In this document: piece by piece, positions 16,573 through 23,881 of the stretch
Layout: every line of letters starts with the position of its first letter
Numbering within the stretch: the first letter of the stretch is position 1
Source of the DNA: Puniceicoccales bacterium
GTDB lineage: Bacteria > Verrucomicrobiota > Verrucomicrobiia > Opitutales > JAIRLM01
Reading direction: 5' to 3'
Assembly (NCBI GenBank): GCA_031282565.1
Contig: JAITDL010000093.1
Coordinates: 1 to 29,625 of the forward strand
DNA: 29,625 nucleotides
Program-made: the position numbers and the translations under genes
The notes under the pieces: generated by a model
Told to the model about the DNA's origin: nothing
Seen by the model: the letters and a program-made list of their open reading frames with translations, nothing else
Databases searched by the model: none

Positions 16573-18021
16573 ATGCGCGCCAGTCTTCCATCGATTTTTG
16601 CTGCGCTATGTTCCTTCGCAGCAGCAACTACGCTTGTAGGGCAATTGCACACAGAAGGATGCATGAGCGTTGGCAGGTCCACGCATGTGAGAGGCCATTC
16701 ACAGATAAATTGCTCAGCTGGAATGAGCCATGTCTTCAACGCAAGCGGTGAAGGCGAGGAAACAATTTTGGTGGAGGCGGCGGACGGCAACGACAGCTCC
16801 GTAACTTTTGTCGGAGATGGATTCTACATTTTTCGCGTAACCTGCGGCAGTCCAGCCATTAGGATGATTGGCGACGGCCACAAAACAGTTTCATTTTTCT
16901 GCGTGCCAAATTTCTCCTACGACAGCAATGACGCTGCGCCAAAGGCAATTAGCGCCGATGGCAACTGCACCCTAAGACTTTTCGGCGAAGCTGACAAACT
17001 TAACATTTTTCACGGCTCCATCGAGTTACGCGACGGAGGTCCGCCGGGCAATGTGAAATTGGAATTGTGCGGTGGCGACTGGCTTCTAATTGGAACGTAT
17101 GACGGCGTCGACATCGCAACTGCCCGAGAAGGAACAACATATGACGTCCTAGGACCGTCCATCGATTGCGCCACCGAACTACAGCTTGGCGCTTTGCTCG
17201 GTTTTTTTCTTCTGGAAAGCACCATGAATGCGCCACTTGCGCTTGGCGTAGATGGCATCGGACTTTCCACCCAATGCCTGCGCACAAAAATGTCCGGCTC
17301 GTTGCCTGGCAGGGCACTGCAAGCTTGCACAACGCTCTCAATTGGCAAATCATTCTGCCCGAGAATTGTCATTCTTCCAAGCTGCGCGGAATTATCGATC
17401 GGAATTGCCGCGGCCAATGTGCGCGGAATCGTCGTACAAACCTATCGACAGCAAATTGTTGCACTGCGCCTGCACCGTTCCCTTGGACATTTCTTTCTTG
17501 CCGGTCATTTGGGCGGAACGAAATCGACGGCACTGCACATGGAAAATTGCTGTTCTTCCCAGCGGGCAACATGTTACAGCAGCGATGCAATTGCCGGATT
17601 TTCCTCCGCATACCGCCACGGCACCTGGCCATCGAAAAAAGAGCTACTGTGTTCAGCATCAATTGGAATCGGCCGCCGAAACTATGCAAACAAATGCAAT
17701 ATGCGTGGACAGAACAATTTATACATCTGCAACTGCGAAACCACAGCGGGCCAAACGTTTCTGCGCTCAAATTTTGGATTGGCAGTAGCTTGTTCCCACA
17801 ACAATTTTTTCATGGACAGCGGTGTCGAACTTGGGATGCGCTACGTAACCTCAACGGGCATCGATGGAAACTGCGCAGCCACCGACCGCCTGCTTGTAAC
17901 GGTAGCAATTAACTTTGCCGCCAATTGGCCGCGGATGTGCCTCGAAGCAACTCTGTCGGAACACTTTTCCGAACACAGCAACTCCATAGGCGCATCCGCG
18001 GCACTTTGCTGGTGTTTTTAG
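16573..18021 (+). CDS. Cysteine-rich exported protein with autotransporter-like C-terminal barrel
   Basis: A 482-residue protein of no family I recognise with certainty. The N-terminus MRASLPSIFAALCSFAAATT looks like a Sec signal peptide. The middle (about 25-200) is rich in short beta-strand patterns and Gly/Asp/Asn turns, as in autotransporter passengers. The last ~260 residues alternate hydrophobic and polar residues in segments such as SNFGLAVACSHNNFFMDSGV and LLVTVAINFAANWP, and the protein ends in a strand with terminal Phe (GASAALCWCF), the recognition signal for BAM-inserted barrels. It holds 24 Cys, unusual for an outer-membrane protein but reminiscent of the disulfide-linked envelope proteins of Chlamydia. 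It stands alone between gyrA and a convergent regulator gene. A long overlapping frame at 17166-17912 is treated as a shadow. The start at ATG 16573 is chosen for the signal peptide. Confidence 0.6.
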   Translation: MRASLPSIFAALCSFAAATTLVGQLHTEGCMSVGRSTHVRGHSQINCSAGMSHVFNASGEGEETILVEAADGNDSSVTFVGDGFYIFRVTCGSPAIRMIGDGHKTVSFFCVPNFSYDSNDAAPKAISADGNCTLRLFGEADKLNIFHGSIELRDGGPPGNVKLELCGGDWLLIGTYDGVDIATAREGTTYDVLGPSIDCATELQLGALLGFFLLESTMNAPLALGVDGIGLSTQCLRTKMSGSLPGRALQACTTLSIGKSFCPRIVILPSCAELSIGIAAANVRGIVVQTYRQQIVALRLHRSLGHFFLAGHLGGTKSTALHMENCCSSQRATCYSSDAIAGFSSAYRHGTWPSKKELLCSASIGIGRRNYANKCNMRGQNNLYICNCETTAGQTFLRSNFGLAVACSHNNFFMDSGVELGMRYVTSTGIDGNCAATDRLLVTVAINFAANWPRMCLEATLSEHFSEHSNSIGASAALCWCF

Positions 18022-18039
18022 ATGTTAGCTGGCAACATC
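18021..18039 (+). terminator. Hairpin between convergent genes, weak terminator
   Basis: GATGTT and AACATC pair perfectly (6 bp) around a 7-base loop directly at the stop codon of the cysteine-rich protein gene. It is followed by TTGTC and not a real T-run, so it may only stabilise the 3' end. Confidence 0.3.
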
Positions 18040-18042
18040 TTG

Positions 18043-19095
18043 TCAAACGCCACAGGTGCCAACTAGCCCGCCAGCCGCTGAATCAGGACGTGCCGCGCCG
18101 CGGTTAATGCATCCTAGGCTCCACCGCAGCAACCTCATGATTTCCGTCGGTTTCTGCGAATCATCGCCAGCAAGAAGTTTCGCATCTGACACCTGCGCCC
18201 TCTGCTCCCCGTCGGTCGATTTTGGCTTCTCATCGCCATCTCCTTCCGGCTGAGAAGCTTCTTCAACCTTTTGGCCTTCCTCCTCCTTTTCAACCACCGT
18301 TTCTTCGCCCTCCTTTTTATCCTCTTCCTTTTTGCCGTCGTCTTCGCTAGGATTAGCGTGGTGACTGCAGTGCATGCATAAATATCCGACACCGTGGATG
18401 GTACGCAGCAAATCAATTGATGGACACCCGTTCCTGCGAAAAAGATACCGTATGCGCACCACGTACTGGTCCAAGGACCTGCTGCGAATGTCGGCGTGCA
18501 AACCCCAGACGCGGTGAATGATATCCCTGCGTGACAGAATCGCGCCATCGGTTGATGCAAATGCAGCCATCAATCCGATTTCCTTCCTGCCAACATAGAT
18601 ATCGTTACCATTGGGGAATGATATGCGAAGATCTTTTGGATAAATCTTTGCGCCGCAGAACATAAACGGCTCATCATTCAGCGTAACATTTTCCGTTATG
18701 TGCCAGTCCCTCGACGTCGCAGAGCGGCGAAGTACCGCCCGGGCGCGAGCCACTAACTCTTTAACAATAATCGGCTTCTGTACGAGGTCATCGCCGACCT
18801 CCAGCGCACTGATGCGGTCAATTTGCGAGTGCCGATCCGTAATGAAGATCACGGGCACGTGATTCCCATTGCGCTGCAACTGCCTAGCGAACTCGACTCC
18901 AGAATGACCACAGAGGTCTGTGTTCAGAATGAGCAGGCTCACAAAATGATCCGCCAGAACGCGATTGATCTCACGAAACGTCGAGGCCCCTACGGCGGCG
19001 AAGTTTGAGTCAACGAAACAATTGACCATCCCGCACACCAATCCAACGTCTCCATCCGCAATTAGGGCGAACGGCGCTAACTTGCTGCTTTTCAC
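18043..19095 (-). CDS. Atypical OmpR/PhoB-family response regulator lacking the phospho-acceptor Asp
   Basis: 350-residue DNA-binding regulator. Residues 8-124 form a receiver and about 145-242 an OmpR-type winged helix (SRRDIIHRVWG, RSLDQYVVRIR, TIHGVGYL). Aligned by hand with PhoB, the phosphorylated Asp falls on Asn58 in LILNTDLCGHSG and one of the two N-terminal acidic-pocket residues is Gly15 (IADGD); the switch Thr86 and Lys107 (VQKP) remain. An Asp occurs two positions later (Asp60). This resembles phosphorylation-independent regulators such as ChxR of Chlamydia. After the winged helix there is a tail of about 100 residues, very rich in Glu and Lys, then a short basic end; such tails are not part of the family. 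No sensor kinase gene is adjacent. Start at ATG 19095 fits the receiver beginning. Confidence 0.85.
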   Translation of the reverse strand: MKSSKLAPFALIADGDVGLVCGMVNCFVDSNFAAVGASTFREINRVLADHFVSLLILNTDLCGHSGVEFARQLQRNGNHVPVIFITDRHSQIDRISALEVGDDLVQKPIIVKELVARARAVLRRSATSRDWHITENVTLNDEPFMFCGAKIYPKDLRISFPNGNDIYVGRKEIGLMAAFASTDGAILSRRDIIHRVWGLHADIRSRSLDQYVVRIRYLFRRNGCPSIDLLRTIHGVGYLCMHCSHHANPSEDDGKKEEDKKEGEETVVEKEEEGQKVEEASQPEGDGDEKPKSTDGEQRAQVSDAKLLAGDDSQKPTEIMRLLRWSLGCINRGAARPDSAAGGLVGTCGV

Positions 19096-19360
19096 GTCCG
19101 TTTGCTGATGCCGTCTGACCCATCAGTCAAAGTACAATGTTGTGATTAACAAATTTTTAGGCAATTTCGGCAAATTAAACGCTTATTTTACAACTGTAGT
19201 TTATGTCGCAAGCCCTTTTCAAGGAAACTAGTAGCGTGTCAAAAAGCCCTTGCCGACGACGATTTTCGATGAACTTGGAAAAGAATCCATCGAGCGGCAA
19301 AGTGCCAAAGTCGAAATGCATGGAGCACTTCTAGCCCAATCGGAGAATCACGCAAACAAC
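19096..19360. other. Intergenic spacer upstream of the regulator gene, AT-rich core
   Basis: The part 19130-19215 is clearly AT-rich against the surrounding sequence and probably holds the promoter of the minus-strand regulator. One candidate on the minus strand is TTGCGA (19211-19206) with TAAAAT (19190-19185) and a short 15-base spacer; this is weak. The rest, 19216-19360, shows no coding pattern that I trust and no hairpin, apart from leading into the tRNA terminator. Confidence 0.35.
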
Positions 19361-19386
19361 AAAAAAAGCGGCCATGCATTTGCCGC
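19361..19386 (-). terminator. Rho-independent terminator of tRNA-Val
   Basis: On the minus strand GCGGC, a 9-base loop and GCCGC (19386-19368) are followed by seven T (19367-19361). It lies 16 bases after the tRNA 3' end. Confidence 0.85.
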
Positions 19387-19402
19387 AGAAAGACAAAAAA
19401 AA

Positions 19403-19479
19403 TGGTGGGAGGTACTGGATTCGAACCGGCGACCCCCAGCGTGTCATGCTGATGCTCTAACCAACTGAGCTAACCCCCC
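19403..19479 (-). tRNA. tRNA-Val (anticodon GAC)
   Basis: 77 bases on the minus strand fold as a cloverleaf: acceptor GGGGGGT with ACCTCCC, D-arm GCTC...GAGC, anticodon stem TCAGC with GCTGG around the loop ATGACAC (anticodon GAC), variable loop GGGTC-type, and T-loop TTCGAAT. The CCA end is encoded (19405-19403). The T-stem has one C-A mismatch. It would read GUC and GUU codons. A weak promoter candidate lies at 19499-19526 on the minus strand (TTTCTT, 16 bases, TATTCT), and a clear terminator follows. Confidence 0.93.
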
Positions 19480-19639
19480 CCAGAAACAGGTCCAAGCAAG
19501 AATATTGGCCGCGAAGGCGCAAGAAATTTTTCCAAAAATGTCAGCCGAGCGCAAATTCGTCGGCCGGACGGAATCTGCCAAAAAACTGTCCCATAAACAT
19601 CCTTGTGCCGCACAAAAAAAAATTTCTTAGTTACTCACG
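19480..19639. other. Spacer between tRNA-Val and the rpiB-glyA fusion gene
   Basis: About 160 bases between two divergent genes. Apart from the weak tRNA promoter candidate it contains a run of nine to ten A (about 19613-19622) before the fusion gene. I could not assign a convincing rightward promoter or a Shine-Dalgarno sequence. Confidence 0.35.
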
Positions 19640-21358
19640 ATGGCAGAACCAGTTATCGCTGTGCAAACGGTGAGCTTTGCCGCTGACCACCGTGGAGTCT
19701 GTCTTCGTCCAGTTATTTTTAAGTTTTTCGCGGAGAACGGCATCAAAACTATTGACCGCGGAACCGACAGCGAAGATCCCGTTGACTACCCAATTTACGC
19801 CCAGCGCGTCGCACGGGACATAGTCGAAGGCGCCTCCGATTTTGGCGTTCTCGTCTGCGGCACAGGCACAGGTATGGCAATGGCTGCGAACCGTTTCCGA
19901 GGAATTCGCGCGGCAATCGCAACGAACAGCGAAATGGCAGAATTTTCCCGTCGACACGGCCACGCCAACGTGCTCTGTATCGGTTCGCGGTGGCAGGCGC
20001 CTAACGAAACGCTGGCAATTCTCCATAGTTTCTTTTTCACTCCAGTTGAAAATGGCCGCCATGCGCGCCGCGTCAGGCTTTTAGACGTCGAGGGCTTTGC
20101 AGTGAATGACCTAGCGCAAAATGATCCGGAAATTTTTGCCGCCATTTGCCGAGAAGGAAAGCGGCAGGAAGAACATCTCGAACTCATTGCCTCGGAGAAT
20201 TTTACCTCTCAAGCGGTCCTCGATGCCGCCGGATCAGTGCTGACAAACAAATATGCCGAAGGATATCCAGGCAAGCGCTACTACGGCGGCTGCGAATTCG
20301 TCGATGAGGTGGAACAAATTGCCCGGGAAAGAGCGATCCAATTGTTTGGCGCAGAACATGTTAACGTGCAGCCGCATTCGGGAACGCAGGCGAACATGGC
20401 GGTCTACGGAGCGGTTTTGAATCCCGGCGACAAAATTTTGACCATGGCGCTCAGCGAAGGCGGACACCTGACACACGGTCACCCTAAGAGCCTCAGCGGC
20501 AGGCTTTACACCGTCTTCCACTACGGAACAGATCCGCAAACGCGGCGCATCGACTATGTTTCCATGGAAAAAATTGCACAGCGCGAGCGGCCGAAACTGA
20601 TCACCGTCGGCGCATCGGCACATCCGCGGACAATTGATTTTGAACGAGTTGCAAAAATCGCCCACGGCTGCGGCGCCCTCGTCATGGCGGATATCGCCCA
20701 CATAGCCGGACTCATAGCGGCCGGATTGCACCCGTCTCCAATCCCGCACTGCGACTTCGTTACGACGACGACCCACAAAACACTTCGCGGCCCACGCGGC
20801 GGCATAATCTTCTGCCGCAAAGAATTCGCACGCGCCATAGATGCCTCAGTTTTTCCAGGAAATCAGGGCGGCCCGCTCATGCACATAGTCGCCGCAAAGG
20901 CGGTCTGTTTTTTCGAAGCCCTTCAGCCCCAGTTCCGTAGATACCAGGAGCAGGTCATAAAAAACGCAAAAACGCTCGCCGAATCGCTGATTAGCCAGGG
21001 ATTCAGTCTCGTCTCCGGCGGAACGGATAACCACCTCATTTTAGTAGATTTACGCGGAAATTTGCCATCTCTCGATGGACACAGCGCACAGCGCCGGCTG
21101 GAGCGCGCAAACATTTCCCTCAACAGAAATACGGTTCCAGATGAAACGCGCAGCCCATTCGAAACAAGCGGGTTACGCATCGGAACACCGGCCCTAACCA
21201 GCCGCGCCATGGGCGAAATGGAAATGGTACAAATCGGCGCACTCATTGGGGAACTATTGACATCTCCATCTCCAGACGATAGAGTCACTTCCGTGAGGCA
21301 GCGCGTGCTTGATCTATGTCGCCGCTTCCCGCTCCCCTACGCCCACCATGAACGCTAA
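19640..21358 (+). CDS. Fused ribose 5-phosphate isomerase B - serine hydroxymethyltransferase
   Basis: 572-residue protein with two full enzyme domains in one frame. Residues 1 to ~148 are an RpiB/LacAB isomerase: ADHRG (Asp16, His17), DYPIYAQRVA, the active-site loop VCGTGTGMAMAANR with Cys73, and SRRHGHANVLCIGSR. Residues ~154 to 572 are a complete SHMT: EEHLELIASENFTS, NKYAEGYPGKRYYGG, QPHSGTQANMAVY, ADIAHIAGLIAAG, and the PLP lysine Lys380 in TTTTHKTLRGPRGG. RpiB interconverts ribose and ribulose 5-phosphate; SHMT makes glycine and methylene-THF from serine. Both feed nucleotide synthesis, which gives a rationale for the fusion. ATG 19640 gives a complete RpiB N-terminus. The 3' end overlaps the pseudopilin start by 11 bases. 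Gene symbols would be rpiB and glyA. Confidence 0.93.
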   Translation: MAEPVIAVQTVSFAADHRGVCLRPVIFKFFAENGIKTIDRGTDSEDPVDYPIYAQRVARDIVEGASDFGVLVCGTGTGMAMAANRFRGIRAAIATNSEMAEFSRRHGHANVLCIGSRWQAPNETLAILHSFFFTPVENGRHARRVRLLDVEGFAVNDLAQNDPEIFAAICREGKRQEEHLELIASENFTSQAVLDAAGSVLTNKYAEGYPGKRYYGGCEFVDEVEQIARERAIQLFGAEHVNVQPHSGTQANMAVYGAVLNPGDKILTMALSEGGHLTHGHPKSLSGRLYTVFHYGTDPQTRRIDYVSMEKIAQRERPKLITVGASAHPRTIDFERVAKIAHGCGALVMADIAHIAGLIAAGLHPSPIPHCDFVTTTTHKTLRGPRGGIIFCRKEFARAIDASVFPGNQGGPLMHIVAAKAVCFFEALQPQFRRYQEQVIKNAKTLAESLISQGFSLVSGGTDNHLILVDLRGNLPSLDGHSAQRRLERANISLNRNTVPDETRSPFETSGLRIGTPALTSRAMGEMEMVQIGALIGELLTSPSPDDRVTSVRQRVLDLCRRFPLPYAHHER

Positions 21359-22061
21359 ATACCGCGCATTCACGTTGATAGAAGTCCTGGCCGTAATTGC
21401 GATCATCGGCCTGCTCTCCACGCTCCTCACACCTGCCGTAGGCAGCGCAATGGCAAGAGCGCGCAAAATGCGGGTTACAAATAATTTGCGGCAGATTTCC
21501 ATCTCCTACGCCGCCTACGTAAACGGCGGCGGCTCCCTAAAAAAATTGAATGAGGCGCAAACTCTGTCCCAGTGGGCAGCCGTCCTCGCGGCAAACGGTG
21601 GAGCCGGCGATGCATCGCTCTATATCATTCCTGAAGACTATCTTGTGATCAATTCAACAGCACAAATCCCGCGGCAAATTTTAGCCCCAGGAACATCAGC
21701 CGCGGCAAGCACCGAATTTCAAAATTTCCCACTGGGCATCGTCGTGATAGCAGGCCTCTCCCCGGACGACGACCCATCCGCGACACCGCTCGCCTACAGC
21801 CGCGGCCTCGACCAAATTTCCGGCCACTGGAAAGCGCAAAATGGCGATGACGGAGGAGTTTACGGCCAATCTGGTGGCTTTGTCCTATTCCTCGACGGCC
21901 ACGTAATTTGGTACAACTCATTGGCGGAGAATGGTGGCGAATTGACGAACTTCGAAACAGGCGGAAAAACCTCATCAATCCGCGATGCGGTTCGCAGTGG
22001 AGCAAAGGCAATTGGCTGGAAGGGAGCAGTTTGGACGAATTCAACTAGCTCGCAAGAATAG
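21348..22061 (+). CDS. Type IV pilin-like / type II pseudopilin, PVC type
   Basis: 237-residue exported protein with a class III signal: YRAFTLIEVLAVIAIIGLL, in which cleavage by prepilin peptidase would fall before Phe8 (Ala, not Gly, at -1) and Glu sits at mature position 5. The rest is a globular domain ending with FVLFLDGHVIWYNS, which matches the C-terminal motif common in the very large family of PVC pilin-like proteins (DUF1559 style). Function is unknown for most members; some are pseudopilins of type II secretion or type IV pili. The ATG 21348 overlaps the end of the preceding fusion gene (11 bases), so translation is probably coupled; no Shine-Dalgarno sequence is visible. Its 3' end overlaps the convergent ispE by 17 bases. 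Confidence 0.8.
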   Translation: MNAKYRAFTLIEVLAVIAIIGLLSTLLTPAVGSAMARARKMRVTNNLRQISISYAAYVNGGGSLKKLNEAQTLSQWAAVLAANGGAGDASLYIIPEDYLVINSTAQIPRQILAPGTSAAASTEFQNFPLGIVVIAGLSPDDDPSATPLAYSRGLDQISGHWKAQNGDDGGVYGQSGGFVLFLDGHVIWYNSLAENGGELTNFETGGKTSSIRDAVRSGAKAIGWKGAVWTNSTSSQE

Positions 22062-22953
22062 GCCGCACTTCCCTAATGAATGCGCCGCCACCAAGTATTT
22101 CGCGCAAATAGTCGATTACCGAGCTGCAGTCAAACTCTTCATTGAGAGGAATATAGCACGCGCTACCTGATCCCGTCATGTGCGCCCGCAACTTAAAATA
22201 TTCAAACAAATCTTCAATAACCCGCTGCAGTTCGATAAATTTCTCACACACAACACCTTGCAACGCGTTGTAATAGTGGCTCGACATGTGGCCGGTGCGC
22301 AAGTCATTGGCAAGTTTAGCGATGTAACTCCTTGCCTCATCGCTGGCCGTTAACGTCCATGCGCCGCCGCGATCAAAGCGTCCATAGGCCCATTCAGTGT
22401 CTACGCCAACTTCCGGTTTGAACAGCAAAAATTTCGCATGGCTCAGCCCATCAAATCGTTTACCGTCAACTCTTTCAATCAACTCCCCGCCGCCGCAAAG
22501 CATACACGGAGACGGACCAAAAAAAAGCGGGCAATCCTTTCCGACGAACGACGCAAGTTTCAGCAGCGAAGCATCATCCAACGGAGACCCAAGCATCCCA
22601 TTGAGTGCCTGCAGAAAATGTGCTCCATCACTGCTCCCACCTCCCAGCCCCGAACGCGGCGGAATGTTTTTCTCCAGAACAATTTCCAATCTTTGCTGAA
22701 ACGGATAGGCCCTCCGGAATAGGCTCAGGGCGCGCATGATCGTATTTGTGCTATCCGCAGGGACATTCGCAACATCACACAGGAGAACGTCTTCCGCAGC
22801 TGATTCGTCCAAAAATTGCAGCCGCACCCGGTCTCCGAAATCAACGCGAACTACGAGCGACGTAATCTCATGGAACCTATCCGCCGTCCGACCATTGACA
22901 TAGAGCGCTAGATTCAATTTTGCCGGGCAAAAAATGTCACGCTTCCCATCCAT
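22045..22953 (-). CDS. ispE: 4-diphosphocytidyl-2-C-methyl-D-erythritol kinase
   Basis: GHMP kinase of the MEP pathway, 302 residues. It phosphorylates CDP-ME with ATP. Visible: CPAKLNLALYVNGRTAD with the conserved Lys, the glycine-rich ATP loop PPRSGLGGGSSDGAHFL, the catalytic Asp in GKDCPLFF, and the C-terminal GHMP motif MTGSGSACYI. It follows ispF after 6 bases, so the two are cotranscribed, next to HU. It makes the substrate that IspF cyclises. The 3' end overlaps the pseudopilin gene on the other strand by 17 bases. Confidence 0.95.
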   Translation of the reverse strand: MDGKRDIFCPAKLNLALYVNGRTADRFHEITSLVVRVDFGDRVRLQFLDESAAEDVLLCDVANVPADSTNTIMRALSLFRRAYPFQQRLEIVLEKNIPPRSGLGGGSSDGAHFLQALNGMLGSPLDDASLLKLASFVGKDCPLFFGPSPCMLCGGGELIERVDGKRFDGLSHAKFLLFKPEVGVDTEWAYGRFDRGGAWTLTASDEARSYIAKLANDLRTGHMSSHYYNALQGVVCEKFIELQRVIEDLFEYFKLRAHMTGSGSACYIPLNEEFDCSSVIDYLREILGGGAFIREVRPILAS

Positions 22954-22959
22954 GCCACG

Positions 22960-23442
22960 TCACTTGAGCACAAGTGTCTTAAGCAAGCAAACACAAACAA
23001 CCTCAATCGCCATGGACTCACCAATATGGCCAAGTCCTTCGGCGGTAGTGGCTTTTATTCCAATGCTGCCTTCGCCAACGCCACAGGATCGCGCGATTGC
23101 GTGCCTCATGGCGCCGACGAATGGACTCAACTTCGGCTGTTCCAACATTATCACGGCATCGGCATTGGATAGCACATATCCCTTAGCCGCAACAATTTCT
23201 GCAACCTCAACCAGCATGCTCAGCGAACTGCGCCCACGATTTTTTTCGCAACTGTCTGGGAACAACACCCCTATGTTGGGCATCGCCATGGCCCCGAGCA
23301 TGGCATCGATCACGCCATGGACCAGGCAATCGCCGTCGGAATGTGCTATACAACCAACACACTCCGAGACAACTACGCCGCCCAATACGAGACGTCTACC
23401 GCGTTCGAGACGATGCAAGTCCCTACCGATGCCAATGCGCAT
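22960..23442 (-). CDS. ispF: 2-C-methyl-D-erythritol 2,4-cyclodiphosphate synthase
   Basis: 160-residue trimeric zinc enzyme of the MEP pathway that converts CDP-ME 2-phosphate to MEcPP. The metal ligands are in place: Asp8 and His10 in GRDLH and the His in AHSDGDCLVHGVIDAMLG; KATTAEGLG holds the conserved Thr and Glu. Two deviations from E. coli IspF stand out: the ribose-binding Asp of GDIG is Asn (MPNIG), and the GRGEG segment near the C-terminus is GESMA. The fold and length remain normal. ATG 23442 follows 32 bases after the HU stop; the upstream GTAGGCG is a weak ribosome site. It lies in the leftward run HU-ispF-ispE. Confidence 0.93.
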   Translation of the reverse strand: MRIGIGRDLHRLERGRRLVLGGVVVSECVGCIAHSDGDCLVHGVIDAMLGAMAMPNIGVLFPDSCEKNRGRSSLSMLVEVAEIVAAKGYVLSNADAVIMLEQPKLSPFVGAMRHAIARSCGVGEGSIGIKATTAEGLGHIGESMAIEVVCVCLLKTLVLK

Positions 23443-23474
23443 GGACGCAACGCCTACTCTTGCACGTCACTGGC

Positions 23475-23750
23475 TCAAACCGCGCGACTTAACTCGGCAC
23501 CCGGCTTGAACTTAACGACCAACTTCCCCGGTATGCGAATCTTTGCCTTTGTGCGCGGATTCACACCGGTTCGCGGCGCACGGGCCACCACGGAAAATGT
23601 TCCAAAGCCAACAAGCTGAACAGCTTCCTTGCGACCAACTGACTCTCTAATCGCCTCCAGGAGCGCATTCAGCACGCGCTCCACAGTTGCCTTAGCAGTG
23701 TCGTCCCCGAGGATTTTGTGCACCTCCGAAATCAAATCAGACTTATTCAT
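23475..23750 (-). CDS. HU/IHF-family DNA-binding protein
   Basis: 91-residue histone-like DNA-bending protein. The N-terminal helices MNKSDLISEVHKIL and the beta-arm region with VGFGTFSVVARAPRTGVNP, followed by GKLVVKFKPGAEL, are family hallmarks; the RTGVNPRTKAKIRIP segment is the DNA-intercalating arm with its Pro. HU and IHF cannot be separated by eye. Start at ATG 23750 with AAGGGG upstream; the frame opens further to an earlier ATG at 23780 but that would add ten residues not seen in the family. It lies between rplQ and ispF, behind its own 131-base spacer with three inverted repeats. Confidence 0.93.
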   Translation of the reverse strand: MNKSDLISEVHKILGDDTAKATVERVLNALLEAIRESVGRKEAVQLVGFGTFSVVARAPRTGVNPRTKAKIRIPGKLVVKFKPGAELSRAV

Positions 23751-23881
23751 CTCACGCCCCTTTCTCATACATGCCCACAATGGGCACTAACCGGGCACAC
23801 CGTGTCCCACCAATCTTCACCAGTCAATGGGAAAGCAACATTCTCTGTGAGAATAATTACTTTTTTACAGCTGTAACTGCA
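23751..23881 (-). promoter_or_regulatory. Spacer upstream of HU gene with three perfect inverted repeats
   Basis: Three perfect short palindromic elements occur in 131 bases: TGCCCA-CAA-TGGGCA at 23772-23786, ATTCTC-TGT-GAGAAT at 23840-23854 and TTACAGCTGTAA at 23865-23876. On the minus strand none is followed by a T-run, so they are not standard rplQ terminators. They could be operators, mRNA 3' ends or a leader structure for the HU gene. A TTACAG...TATTCT promoter pair with a 15-base spacer may overlap the second and third repeats. Confidence 0.45.

Noticed and set aside
17166..17912. Long plus-strand frame (248 codons) inside the cysteine-rich protein gene
   Set aside because: It overlaps the longer frame that has a signal peptide and a barrel-like end; its translation is rich in His, Arg, Cys and Trp without domain pattern, as expected of a shadow frame.
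18135..18560. Possible frameshift in the charged tail of the response regulator
   Set aside because: The alternative minus frame there is a Lys/Arg shadow of the Glu/Lys tail; the main frame is open to the stop, so a fused natural tail is simpler.
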